Assembly: GCF_014650675.1 (NCBI RefSeq)
Contig: NZ_BMVK01000010.1
Location: forward strand, 1-64,000
Direction: 5' to 3'
Length of the DNA stretch: 64,000 nucleotides
DNA from: Streptomyces anulatus
GTDB taxonomy: Bacteria; Actinomycetota; Actinomycetes; Streptomycetales; Streptomycetaceae
In this document: positions 17,865-29,800 of the stretch, one piece after another
How positions within the stretch are numbered: the first letter of the stretch is position 1
Layout of the letters: the number at the start of each line of letters is the position of its first letter
The notes under the pieces: generated by a model
Databases searched by the model: none
Seen by the model: only the letters and a program-made list of their open reading frames with translations
What the model was told of the DNA's origin: nothing
Position numbers and translations under genes: made by a program

Positions 17865-20800
17865 GCGCGGTCGCACCGCAGCCGGCGGCGGACGACGTCG
17901 CCATCATCGGACTCGCTCTGCGCTTCCCCGGCGCCGAGACACTGGAGGAACTCGCCGGACACCTTCTTGCGGGCCGGTCGCTCATCTCGGAGGTACCGCC
18001 CGAACGCTGGTCCAAGGAAGCGTACTTCGGCGATCCCCGGCGCGGGGCGCAGAAGACCAACAGCGTCTGGGGCGGTTTCGTCGAGCACGCGGACCGCTTC
18101 GACGCCGACTTCTTCGCCATATCGCCGCGCGAGGCCGAGAGCATGGACCCGCAGCAGCGGATGGCGCTCGAACTCGCCTGGCGGGCAGTGGAGAACGCGG
18201 GGTACGCGGCGGGCGATCTGGCCGGTACCGCGACGGGCGTCTTCATGGGCGTCTGCCACGCGGACTACGCGGAGATGATGGAACGCGAAGGGGTGCGGAC
18301 GGACGCCTACTTCCCCACCGGTACCGCTTACTCGATCATCGCGAACCGGATCTCCTACCAGTTCGACCTCCAGGGTCCGAGCATCACCAACGACACCGCG
18401 TGCTCCAGCTCGCTGGTGGCGGTGTACGAAGCGGTCCGCGCACTGGGTCACGGAGAGTGCGGCCTCGCCCTGGCCGGCGGGGTCAACCTGATCTGGTCGC
18501 CCAAGCACTTCGTCGCCTTCAGCCAGGCGAGCATGCTGTCGCGGACCGGCCGTGCGAGCGCCTTCGACCAGGGCGCCGACGGCTACGTACGCGGCGAGGG
18601 CGGAGCGGTGCTCCTGCTGAAACCCCTCGCACGGGCCGTCGCGGACGGCGACCCCGTCCACGCGGTCATCAAGGGGGTCGCCACGAACCACGGCGGCCGG
18701 ACCAGCTCCCTGACCGTGACCAGTCCGACCGCGCAGGCGGACCTGATCGAAGGGCTCTACACCCGCACCGGAATCCGCCCGGAAACCGTCAGCTACATCG
18801 AGGCGCACGGCCCGGGCACGCCCGTCGGCGACCCGATCGAGGTCATGGCGCTCAAGACCGCGTTTCGGAACCTCCACGCGGCGCAGGGCACCGTCGCCCG
18901 GCCGGCGAGCTGCGGGATCGGGTCGGTCAAGACCAATATCGGGCATCTGGAAGGGGCCGCCGGGGTCGCGGGGATCGCCAAGGTGATCGCCTCCCTGGCA
19001 CACCGGTCGCTGCCCGCCACTGTCAACTTCCGCAAGCAGAACCGGCTCATCAGCTTCGACGACAGCCCCTTCCACGTCGTCCGCGAGACCCGGCCCTGGG
19101 AGGCGCCGCCCGCAGGCCCGGACGGCAGCGTCCCGCCACGCCGGGCCGGGGTGAGCTCCTTCGGGTTCGGCGGCACGAACGCGCACGTCGTGCTGGAGGA
19201 GCACCTCGCTGACGAGACGCGCCGGACGGACCCGCCCGGCCCACATCTCGTGCCTCTCTCGGCGAGAACACCGGAGCGGCTGCGTGAGGTCGCCCGCACG
19301 CTGCTCACCCATCTGTGCGAGCAGCCCGCGCAGGCACTCGCCGACATCGCGTACACCCTCCGGATCGGCCGCGACCCGATGCGGGAGCGGGTTGCGTTCA
19401 TCGCCGCGGACCGTGCCGAACTCGTCGCTCTGCTGGTGGCGTTCGCGGACGGTGAGCGGGCCGGGGGAGAGGTCCACCTGGGTGCGGCGGTGCGTGCCGA
19501 CGCCGCGGACGCGACCGGCCTGAGGACGGCCGCGACGCTCTGGGCGGCCGGCGGGACGGCGAACTGGGCGGAGCGGCCCGGTGACGGCGACCCCGCGGCG
19601 GCCCCGCGACGCGTGCGCCTCCCCGGATATCCGTTCGCCCGCGAGCGCCACTGGTTCAGGGTTCCGCCGAAGGAAGGCGACGCGGGGAGGCCGAAGGAGG
19701 GGGATGCGGGCAGAGCGACGGCGAATCGTTCGTCCGCGCAGACCGCGCAGACCGCGCAGACCGCGCAGACCGCGCAGACCGCGCAGACCGCGCAGACCGC
19801 GCAGACCGCGCGCACGGAGCCGCCCCGGACGGGCGCGGAGAGGACGCGGACGGAGCCGGGAGCCGAGTCCCGGTCCGCGGTGCCGCACCCCCTCCTCCAC
19901 GCCGCCGTCCCCGGCTCCGGAGGACAGCGCTTCACCTCGACCTTCACCGGGGAGGAGCCGTTCCTCGCCGCGCACCGGGTGCGCGGCACTCCCGTGTTCC
20001 CGGCGGCGGCGCAGGTGGAGATGGTGCGTGCGGCGGTGGCCCGTGCGGCGGGGCGGGAGGCCGGGGCGCCCCCGGCCGTCCGCCTCCGCACCATGGGGTG
20101 GTCGCGCCCGCTGGTCGTGCGGGACGGGCCGGCCGAGGTCCGGGTGGGCCTCACCCCGCGTGACGCCGGCGCGCTCGCCTTCGAGATCTCCACCGGAACG
20201 GCCCCCGGCACCGTGCACAGCTCGGGCCTGGCCGAGACCGTCGGGTCCGGGGAACCGGCCCGGCTCGACCTCGCCGGGTTGCTGGCGGCGTGCCCCCGCG
20301 AGCGCGGGCACGCGCAGGTGTACGCGGAGTTCCGCGACCGGGGGCTCGACTACGGGCCCGCCATGCGCGGGCTGAGGGAACTGCGACTGGGGCAGGGGGA
20401 GCTGGTCGCACGCATCGTCGAACCCGAAGCGGGTGGGGCCGGGGACACCGGATACGTCCTGCCGCCGAGCGTGCTGGACGCGGCCTTCCAGGCCTCCGTC
20501 GTCCTCCTGGCGGACACCTCGCCGGCCACCGGTGGCGGCCGGTCCGCCCCCGCACTGCCCTTCGCGTTCGAGGAACTCACGGTCCACGGTCCCTGCGCGC
20601 CCGAGACCTGGGCATGGGTGCGGCGGCGCGAGGGCCGAGGCCCGCTCGACATGTTCGACATCGATCTCTGTGACGGGAAGGGCACGATGAGCGTCAGTCT
20701 GCGCGGACTGGTCCAGCGGACGGAACCGGCCGGGGCGGCCCCCGGAACCGGCCCGGAAACGGGCGGGAACACCGTGACCGCCGCCGTCTCCTGGGTGCCG

Positions 20801-23800
20801 GCCCCCCTCGGCGCACCCGATGACGGGACCGGACCCGAACCCGTCGCACGGGGGTATCTCGGGGGACGCGCCGCCCGGCACACCGCCGACGTGGCGGACC
20901 GCACCGGATTCACCGTCGCACGGCTCCCCGACGTCGAACCCGGCCGCGTCGCCGAGGGCGCGGGGGCTGCGCTGGACCTGGCCTTCCGGGACGTGGCCGA
21001 CGTCGTGCGGTCGAAGCCCGCAGGGCCCCGGCGGTTCGTCGTACTCGTGGACGACCGGCCGCCCCGGCACTATCACGCGCCCCTCACCGGCCTGTTCCGG
21101 ACCGTCGTCCAGGAGAACCCGCGCGTCTCGGGCCGGGTCGTGCGGGTCGCTGACCTCGACGCCGCGCCGCCGGAGCGGATCGCCGAGATCCTGCGGGCGG
21201 AGGCCGCGGACCCGTCGGCCGACTGCGACATCCGGTACGGGGCCGACGGCACACGCCACGCGTCACGGCCCGGGGAACTGCACCTGGGCGACGGGGCCGA
21301 GGTCCCGCCGCTGAAGGAGGGCGGGGTCTACTGGATCACGGGCGGCCTCGGCGGGATCGGCCGGCACGTCGCCCGCTACTTCGGCCGGTACCCCGGCATC
21401 ACCGTGGTCCTGAGCGGACGGTCGGAGCACGGAGCCGCGAGCGAGGCGGCCCTGCGGGAGCTGCGGGACGCGGGAGTCGACGCTCACCACGTCCCCGTGG
21501 ACGTGGTCTCGCGCACCGACGTGGACCGGGCGGTCCGCGCCATCACCGAGGCCCACGGAACCATCGACGGCATCGTCCACGCGGCGGGCGTCCTCCGCGA
21601 CGCGTACGTCTTCACCAAGGACGCCTCCGACCTGCGGGCGGTGCTGGCGCCGAAGGTCGACGGGGTCCTTCACCTCGACGCCGCGTCGCGCGGCCTCACG
21701 CTCGACTTCTTCGTCGCCTTCTCCTCGGTGGCGGGCGTGTTCGGCAACGCGGGTCAGTCGGACTACGCGGCGGCCAACGCCTTCCTGGACGCCTTCGCCC
21801 ACCACCGCCAAGCGCTCGTCGACATCGGCGAGCGGACCGGCAGGACCCGCGCGGTGAGCTGGCCACTGTGGGCCGACGGCGGGATGTCCGTGGACGCGGT
21901 CACGCTGAGGACGATGCGACGGGACCGGGGCTGGGAACCCCTCCCCACCGAGGACGGCCTGCGGCTCCTGGGCCGCGTCCTGGGCGACGCGCCCCCGCAC
22001 GTCGTGGTGGCGCACGGCGCCGCCGCGACGCTCACGGCCGCGCCGACGCCCCCGGAAGCGCCGGCCACCGGCCCCGTGGACTCCGCTCCCGCCGACTCCG
22101 CTCCCTCGGACACGGCCTCCACCGTCGCCGACGAAGAGCTGACGGAGCGTGCGACGGCCCTGCTGCGCCGGGTCGTGGGCGAGGCGCTCCACCGTGATCC
22201 CGGGACGCTGGAGGAGACGGTCGACCTCATCGAGTACGGCATCGACTCGCTCGCCATCCTCGACACGACCGCGGCGCTCGAAGAACTCTTCGGCCCGCTG
22301 CCCAAGACGATCTTCTTCGAGTACACCGACATCGCGGGCGTCGCCGGATACTTCGTCGCGGAGCACGCCGGGGTGCTGCGGTCCGTCCCCGACGCCGGAG
22401 CCCCGCACCGGGCCACCGCCGGTCAGGCGGCCGACGCCGCGGACACGGTCGCCGCGCCGGCCACGGCCGACCTTCCGGCCGCACCTGACGTTCCGGTCGC
22501 GGCCGGTCCTCCCGCCACGGCCGAACGTCCGGTGGCGGAAGAGGCCCCCTTGTCCGCGCGCAGCCGCAGCGAGGCCCCGGGCGCGCGCGACGACTACCAC
22601 GACATCGCGATCATCGGCGTCTCCGGCAGTTACCCCGGCGCCGACACCCTGGACGAACTCTGGACGGTACTCGAAGAGGGCCGCCACGAGTTCCGCGAGG
22701 TGCCGCGCGAGCGCTGGGACCACGACGCGATCTACAGCCGCGACCGCGGCGTCCTCGGCAAGAGCACCATCCGTACCGGAACGTTCCTCTCGGACATCGA
22801 CACGTTCGACCCCCGCTACTTCCGCATCTCCAAGCGCGAGGCCGAGAACATGTCGCCCGAGGTCCGGCTGTTCCTGCGGGCCGGGGTCGAGGCACTGGAG
22901 GACGCGGGCTACTCGCGCGAGACGCTACGCCGGAAGTACGACGGGGACGTCGGTGTGCTCGCCGGATCCATGAGCAACCACTACGGCCTCTACGGATTCG
23001 AGAACGGCCTCACCCGGGGGTCCGCAGCGAGCGGCAGCTACACGGGAACGCTGCCCAACATGCTGTCGTACTTCTACGGCTTCACGGGACCCTCCCTCTT
23101 CGTGGACACCATGTGCTCGGGATCCTCCACCTGCGTCCACCAGGCCGTGCAGATGCTCCGGGCGCGCGAGTGCTCGATGGCGGTCGCGGGCGGGGTGAAC
23201 CTGCTCCTGCACCCGTACAACCTCATCAGCTCGTCCCAGGAACACTTCACGACGGCCACCTCGGAGGTGATCCGGAGCTTCGGTCTCGGGGCGGACGGGA
23301 CGATCCTCGGCGAGGGCGTCGGAGCCCTGGTCCTCAAGCCGCTCGTCGAGGCCGAGCGCGACGGCGACCACGTGTACGCCGTCATCAAGGGGACGGCCCT
23401 CGCCAACGCCGGGGTGCGCAACGGGTTCACCGTCCCCAGCCCCCGGATGCAGGCGCGCGCGATCGAGAAGGCGATCGACGACGCGGGGGTCGACCCGCGG
23501 ACCATCAGCTACGTGGAGGCGCACGGCTCGGGGACGTCGCTGGGCGACCCGATCGAGGTCAAGGCGCTGACCACCGCCTTTCGGAAGTACACCCCGGAGA
23601 CCGGGTTCTGTGCGATCGGCTCGGTGAAGTCGAACATGGGCCATCTGCTGCACGCCGCCGGAATGATCGGCATCGCCAAGGTCCTCCTCCAGTTCCAGCG
23701 GGGACAGCTCGTCCCCTCGCTGCACAGCTCGGTGATCAACCCGGACATCGACTTCTCCCGTACCCCCTTCCGGGTGCAGCAGGAGCTCACCGCCTGGAAG

Positions 23801-26800
23801 CCGGCCGTCACCACCGTCGACGGACGCGAGATCACCCATCCGCGCCGGGCCGGGATCACCTCGATCGGCGCGGGCGGGATGAACTCCCACATGATCCTGG
23901 AGGAGTACCCGCGCCACGACGGCGCAGCGCGCGGCAGCGCACCCGGCGGGCGGGATGAGCTCCTCGTCTTCTCGGCGATGAACGACGCCGCGCTGCTGGC
24001 CTACCTCACCCGGTTCCGCGCCTTCCTCGCCGGGGCCGCGGCGCCGGACCTCCCCTCGGTCGCCCACACCCTCCGCGTCGGCAAGAACGAACTCCCGCAC
24101 CGGTGGGCCTTCCTCGCGCGGACCGGGGACGAGGCGCTGGCCGCCGTCGACCGTCGACTGGCGGGCGACAGCGACCTCGGTGCCGCGCTCGCGGGCGGCG
24201 GCGCCCGCGCCGCGGACCTGCGCGACCTGGCGACCGCCTGGGTGGGCGGGAGCAGCGTCGACTGGCAGCGGGCCGACGCGCAGGACGCGCCCGCGCCCCG
24301 CCGCGTCTCCCTTCCCGCGTACCCCTTCGAGCGCGTACGGTGCTGGGTCGCGCGGGAGGACGGCGCGCCGTCCGTGACCGCGCCGCTCGCCCTGCGGGAG
24401 AAGCTGCACCCGTTCCTCGGCAGGAACGCGTCGGACGTCACCGGGCTGCGGTACGTCCTCGACGTGCACCTGGACGATCTCCTGGACTACGGCCGCACCC
24501 TGGGCGAGCGGCAGGACAGGACCCGCGGCATCGTTCCCACCTTCGCCGTCGACCTGGCGATCGCGGCCGCGAAGGTCTCCGGCTTCTCCGACGGGGCGGT
24601 CGTGCGCGGACTGCGTCTCCTCGGCCCGGTCGACTGGACGGCCGCGGCGCGCCTGGTGACGGTCCTGGACGCCGCCGGGGGGAAGCCGGCGGCGGGAGCC
24701 GTGCACACGGAGGACGCGTCGGGGCGACGGACGGCCGTGGCGGAGTTCGGCCTGCCGGCGGACGGGGGCGGCGGGACGCGGCCGTCCGGGCACGCCGACG
24801 CCGGACCCTTCGTCGGCCTGCTCCCCGGGGCGCTGGCACCGGACCTGGCCGAACCGCTCTCCCCGGCCGCCTTCCTCGCGGAACTGGCCGAGGGCGGAGT
24901 CGGGTACGCCCCCGAACTCGGCGGTGTCGAGGAGGTGTTCCGCCTGCGCGACGGACGCCTCGCGCTGCGGATCGGCACGCCCGAGCTCCAGCACGACCGG
25001 GTGAAGCCCGGTGTCACGCTCGCTCCGGAGGTGCTCCAGGCCGTCGCGCAGGGACTGCAGTTCGAGGCGAAGCGCACGGGTGACCCCCGGTGGGCGCGGA
25101 GCGCACCGCACCGGATCGACGAGATCCGGATCTTCGCCGACGGGGCGGACGGCCGGGTCCCGGTGGCGTACGCCGTCTTCGACGTGACCGGGTCCGGCGA
25201 GGGCATCGGGGGATCGGTCGGGCTGCTGGACCGGAACGGCGACGTGGTCGGTGTCCTCGCCGGCCTCTGGTGCGGCGACGACGAAGGGCCGAGGGAGGAC
25301 CCGGAGGTGACCGCACGGACATCGGGCACGACCGCAGCAGGCGCTGGCGGCGGCAGCGGGGAAGCGAACGACGGGACACCGGGGGAGACCGGGCGGCTGC
25401 TGGCCTTCGCGGTCGACGAACTGCGCGGACTGGCGTCCGGCATCCTCAAGTTCGACCCCGACGAACTCGACGCCCGCACCGGCTTCGACGCCTTCGGCTT
25501 CGACTCGATCTCGCTCGTCGCCCTGGCGTCGCAGGCGAGCGAGCGGCTCGGCGTCGAGCTGACTCCCGCGATCTTCTTCGACCGCAACACCTTCGCGTCG
25601 CTGGGGGAACACCTGGTCGCCGAGCACGCGGCCACCCTGCACACGGCGTACGAACAGTCCACCGGGACTCCGGCCCGCGCCGATACCCCTGCCAGGGCGG
25701 CCCGGCCCTCCGAGACCTCTGCCAGGACCCCCGGGGACCGGGACGGCCGGGAGGAGGCCCGGATCCCCGACGCCGCCCCACGCCCGGCGGGCACGGACGG
25801 CGCCTTCCCGATCGCCGTCATCGGAGCGAGCGGCCGTTTCCCCGGCGCCCCCGACCTGGACGCGTACTGGGCCAATCTGGCGGCCGGGACCGACCAGGTG
25901 ACGGCCTTCCCGGTCGACCGGTACGACGAGGAGTACGCGCGGATCGTGGAGGCGTCCGACTTCCCGCGCCACGCGGGCGTCCTCGACGGGGTGGACGCCT
26001 TCGACGCCGCCTTCTTCCGCATCCTGCCGCGCGAGGCCGAACTGATGGACCCGCAGCACCGGCTGGCACTGCAGACCGTCTGGAACGCGGTGGAGAACAG
26101 CGGGTACGCCCCCGCGGGCCTGCCGGCGAGCACCGGGCTGTTCTTCGGCGTCTCGGGCACCGACTACGCGACGCTGCTCGCCGCCCACGGCACCCCGCCG
26201 GACGCCTTCACCTCCACGGGAAACGCCCACTCCATGCTCGCCAACCGCATCTCGTACGTCCTCGACATCCACGGTCCGAGCGAGCCGGTCGACACGGCCT
26301 GCTCCAGCTCGCTCGTCGCCGTCCACCGAGCCGTCGAAGCGCTCCGGTCCGGGGCCTGCGACGCCGCGATAGCGGGCGGGGTGAACCTGCTCCTCAGCGT
26401 CGACACGTTCGTCAGCGCCGCACAGGCGGGCATGCTGAGCCCGGACGGACGGTGCAAGACCTTCGCGAGCGACGCGAACGGCTACGTACGGGGCGAGGGC
26501 GTCGGCGCGGTCGTGCTGAAGCCGCTCGCCGCCGCCGAGCGCGACGGGGACGCGATCCTCGCCGTGATCGTGGGGAGCGCCGAGAACCACGGTGGCCGGG
26601 CGAACTCCCTCACCGCGCCGAACGGGGCCGCCCAGGCGGACCTCGTGGTGCGGGCGATGGAGGGCATCGACCCCCGCACCATCGGCTATCTGGAGGCCCA
26701 CGGCACCGGCACGCCCCTGGGCGACCCCGTCGAGGTGCAGGCGCTGCGGAGCGCGTTCCGGCGGCTGGGGAGCGACGGCGGAGGAACCTGCGCACTCGGC

Positions 26801-29800
26801 TCGGTGAAGGCCAACATCGGCCATCTCGAAGCCGCGGCCGGTATCGCGGGCCTGCTCAAGACGGTCCTCGCGATGGAGCACGGCACGCTGCCGCCCTCCC
26901 GGAACTGCGACGAGATCAACCCGTACATACAGCTCGACGGCAGCCCGTTCCGCATGGTCCGTGCGTGCGAACCCTGGGAACGGGCGACCGGCCCGCACGG
27001 TGCGCCCGTTCCCCGGCGCGCCGGGGTCAGCAGCTTCGGCTTCGGCGGTGCGAACTGCCACGTCGTCCTGGAGGAGTACCCGGGCAGTGCCCAGGAGGCG
27101 GCACCGGACCTGGACGTCACCGGGGGCCGCCGGGCCGCCGTGCCTCTCTCGGCGCGTACGGAGCGGGAACTGCGCGAGCGGGCACGGGGCCTGCTCGCAC
27201 ACCTGGAGGACGCCCGGCACACCGACTCGCTCCGTTCGATCGCGTGGACGCTCCAGACCGGACGGGAGGCCATGGCCGAACGAGTCGGCTGGGCCGTCTC
27301 CTCCCGCGGCGAACTCATCTCCCGGCTTGGGGAGTTCATCAGCGGCTCGGGGAGCGGACCGGATCCGGCCCCCGGTCAGGACCGGGACGGCCTCACCGGG
27401 ATGATCGCCCGCTGGTGCGGCGGGGGCGAGGCCGAGTGGCGCCGGCTGTACGGGCCCGACGGCTCCGGAACGCCGAGGCGTGCGCACCTCCCGGCCTATC
27501 CGTTCGCACGCGACCGGTACTGGATTCCCCGGAGCCCGGCGCTGCCCGCACCCACCCCGGCCCCCGCCGCCGGCCTGGAGCGCCCCGAGGTCTCCGCGCC
27601 CACGGGGGGAGCCGCCCCCGTTCCGGCCTCGGCGACGACGCTGTTCGTGCCCCGGTGGACGCCGAGGGCCGCCACCGGGGCCCCGCGCCCCGCCGACGGC
27701 TCCCCGTACCGGCGTCACGTGGTCGTCCTGTGCGGAACACCCGCATCCCTGCGGGACGGCGTCGAGCGCCTGCTGCCCGGGGTGCTCTGCCACGCCGTCA
27801 CGACGGCCGGGCAGCGCCCGGAGACCCGCTTCACCGACCTGTCACGGCAGGTCTTCGAGCTCGTCCGGACGCTCGTGGGGGAGGCGCACGACGGGACCAC
27901 GCTGCTGCAGGTGGTGACGTCGGGCACCGAGGACGAGGAGGCTGCTCCGGCCCTCTCGGCGCTCCTGCGCACGACGGCCCTGGAGAACCCGCGGATCACC
28001 GGGCAGGTCCTCGTCCTCGACGGGGCGAGCGACCGCAGCCGGATCGCGGACGCGGTCCTGGAGAACGCACGGCACGCCGACGACCCGCTCGTTCGCCACC
28101 GGGACGCCGAACGCCTCGTCCGGACCTGGACCCCCCGCACGGCCGTCGGCGCGGGCACGCCGTGGCGTTCGGGAGGCACCTACCTGATCACCGGCGGCGT
28201 CGGCGGCATCGGAGCCGTCGTCGCCCGCCGCATCGCACGGGACACCGACCACGCGGAGCTCGTCCTCGTCGGCCGGTCGGCACCCGGCCCCCGTACGGAC
28301 CGGCTCCTCGCCGAACTCCGGGAGGCGGGAGCGGAGGCCCGGTACGCCGTCGCGGACGTCTCCCGCTGGGAGGAGGTGCGCCATCTCGTCGCGGAGGTAC
28401 GGGAGCGGAGCGGCGCCGTCCACGGCGTCATCCACGCCGCGGGCGTGATCCAGGACGCGTACGTCAAGGAGAAGACCCCGGAGGAATGGGAGCGGGTCCT
28501 GGCGCCGAAGGTCGACGGCGCGGTCCACCTGGACCGGGCCACGGCGGACCTGCCGCTGGAATCCTTCCTCCTCTTCTCGTCCGGCGCCGCCGTCACGGGC
28601 AACCCCGGTCAGTCCGACTACGCCACGGCCAACGCCCACCTCGGCACGTTCGCCGTCCGTCGCAACGCGCGCGTCGCCGCGGGCGGACGATCGGGCCGCA
28701 CGGTCTCGATCGCGTGGCCGCTCTGGAAGGACGGCGGGATGGCGGTCGACGACGCGACCCGCGCGTACCTCCGGCGACACCGCGGCCTCGTCCCCATGGA
28801 TTCGGACGCCGGGCTCGACGCCCTCCTGGACGCCTGGCGCCTCGGCGAGGCCGGCGAGGACCAGATCTGGGTGCACCACGGAGACCCGGAGAAGGCCGAG
28901 CCCGACCCGGCGGCGGCCCCCGCACACCGGTCCGCGCCCGCCCCTGCCGCCGTGGCGGAGACCGTGCCCGCGCCCGCCCCGGCGTCCGTACCGGACGCGG
29001 TGAACGGTGTGGCCCCCGGCCGGGACACGCTCCGGTCGGTGCTCGGGATCTTCGCGCGGGTCACGAAACTGCCCCCGCACGCCATCGACCTCGACCGGCC
29101 GCTCGACGAACTGGCCCTCGACTCCGTCATGGTCGTCCAGCTCAACCGGGAGCTGTACACCGTGTTCGGGGAGACCTCGACGACGCTCTTCTACGAAGCA
29201 CCGACCCTGCGCGCCGTCGCGGACCACCTCGAGGGCCCGCCGATCCGGACCGGCCGGGAGACCGCCACGGCTCCCGGCGCCCCCGAAGCTCCCCGGGCCG
29301 CGCCCGCACCGTCCGGCGCGCCCGACCGGGACGACGCCATCGCGATCATCGGGATGAGCGGACGCTATCCGGGCGCACGGAACCCCGACGAGTTCTGGCA
29401 GAACCTCACGGCCGGACGCGACCGCATCACCGAGATCCCCGGGGACCGGTGGCCGCTGGACGGCTTCTACGAGCCGGACCGCGCCACCGCCGTGGCCGAC
29501 GGGCTCAGCTACAGCAAGTGGGGCGGATTCCTGGAGGACTTCGACGCGTTCGACCCGCACTTCTTCCGGATCGCACCGCGCGACGCGTACGCCATGGACC
29601 CGCAGGAGCGCCTCTTCCTCCAGGCATCCTGGGAGGTGATCGAGGACGCGGGCTACACCCGCGAGGAGCTGGCCCGCCGCCATCAGCGGCGCGTCGGCGT
29701 CTTCGCCGGAGTGACCAAGTCCGGCCACGCACGGCACGGCGAGGCCCGGTTGCCGTCCGGCGAGCGGATCGCGCCCGCGCTCTCCTTCGCCTCGCTCAGC

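Noticed and set aside
19736-19807. CRISPR-like array
   Set aside because: The 9-bp units have no spacers; it is a coding minisatellite.
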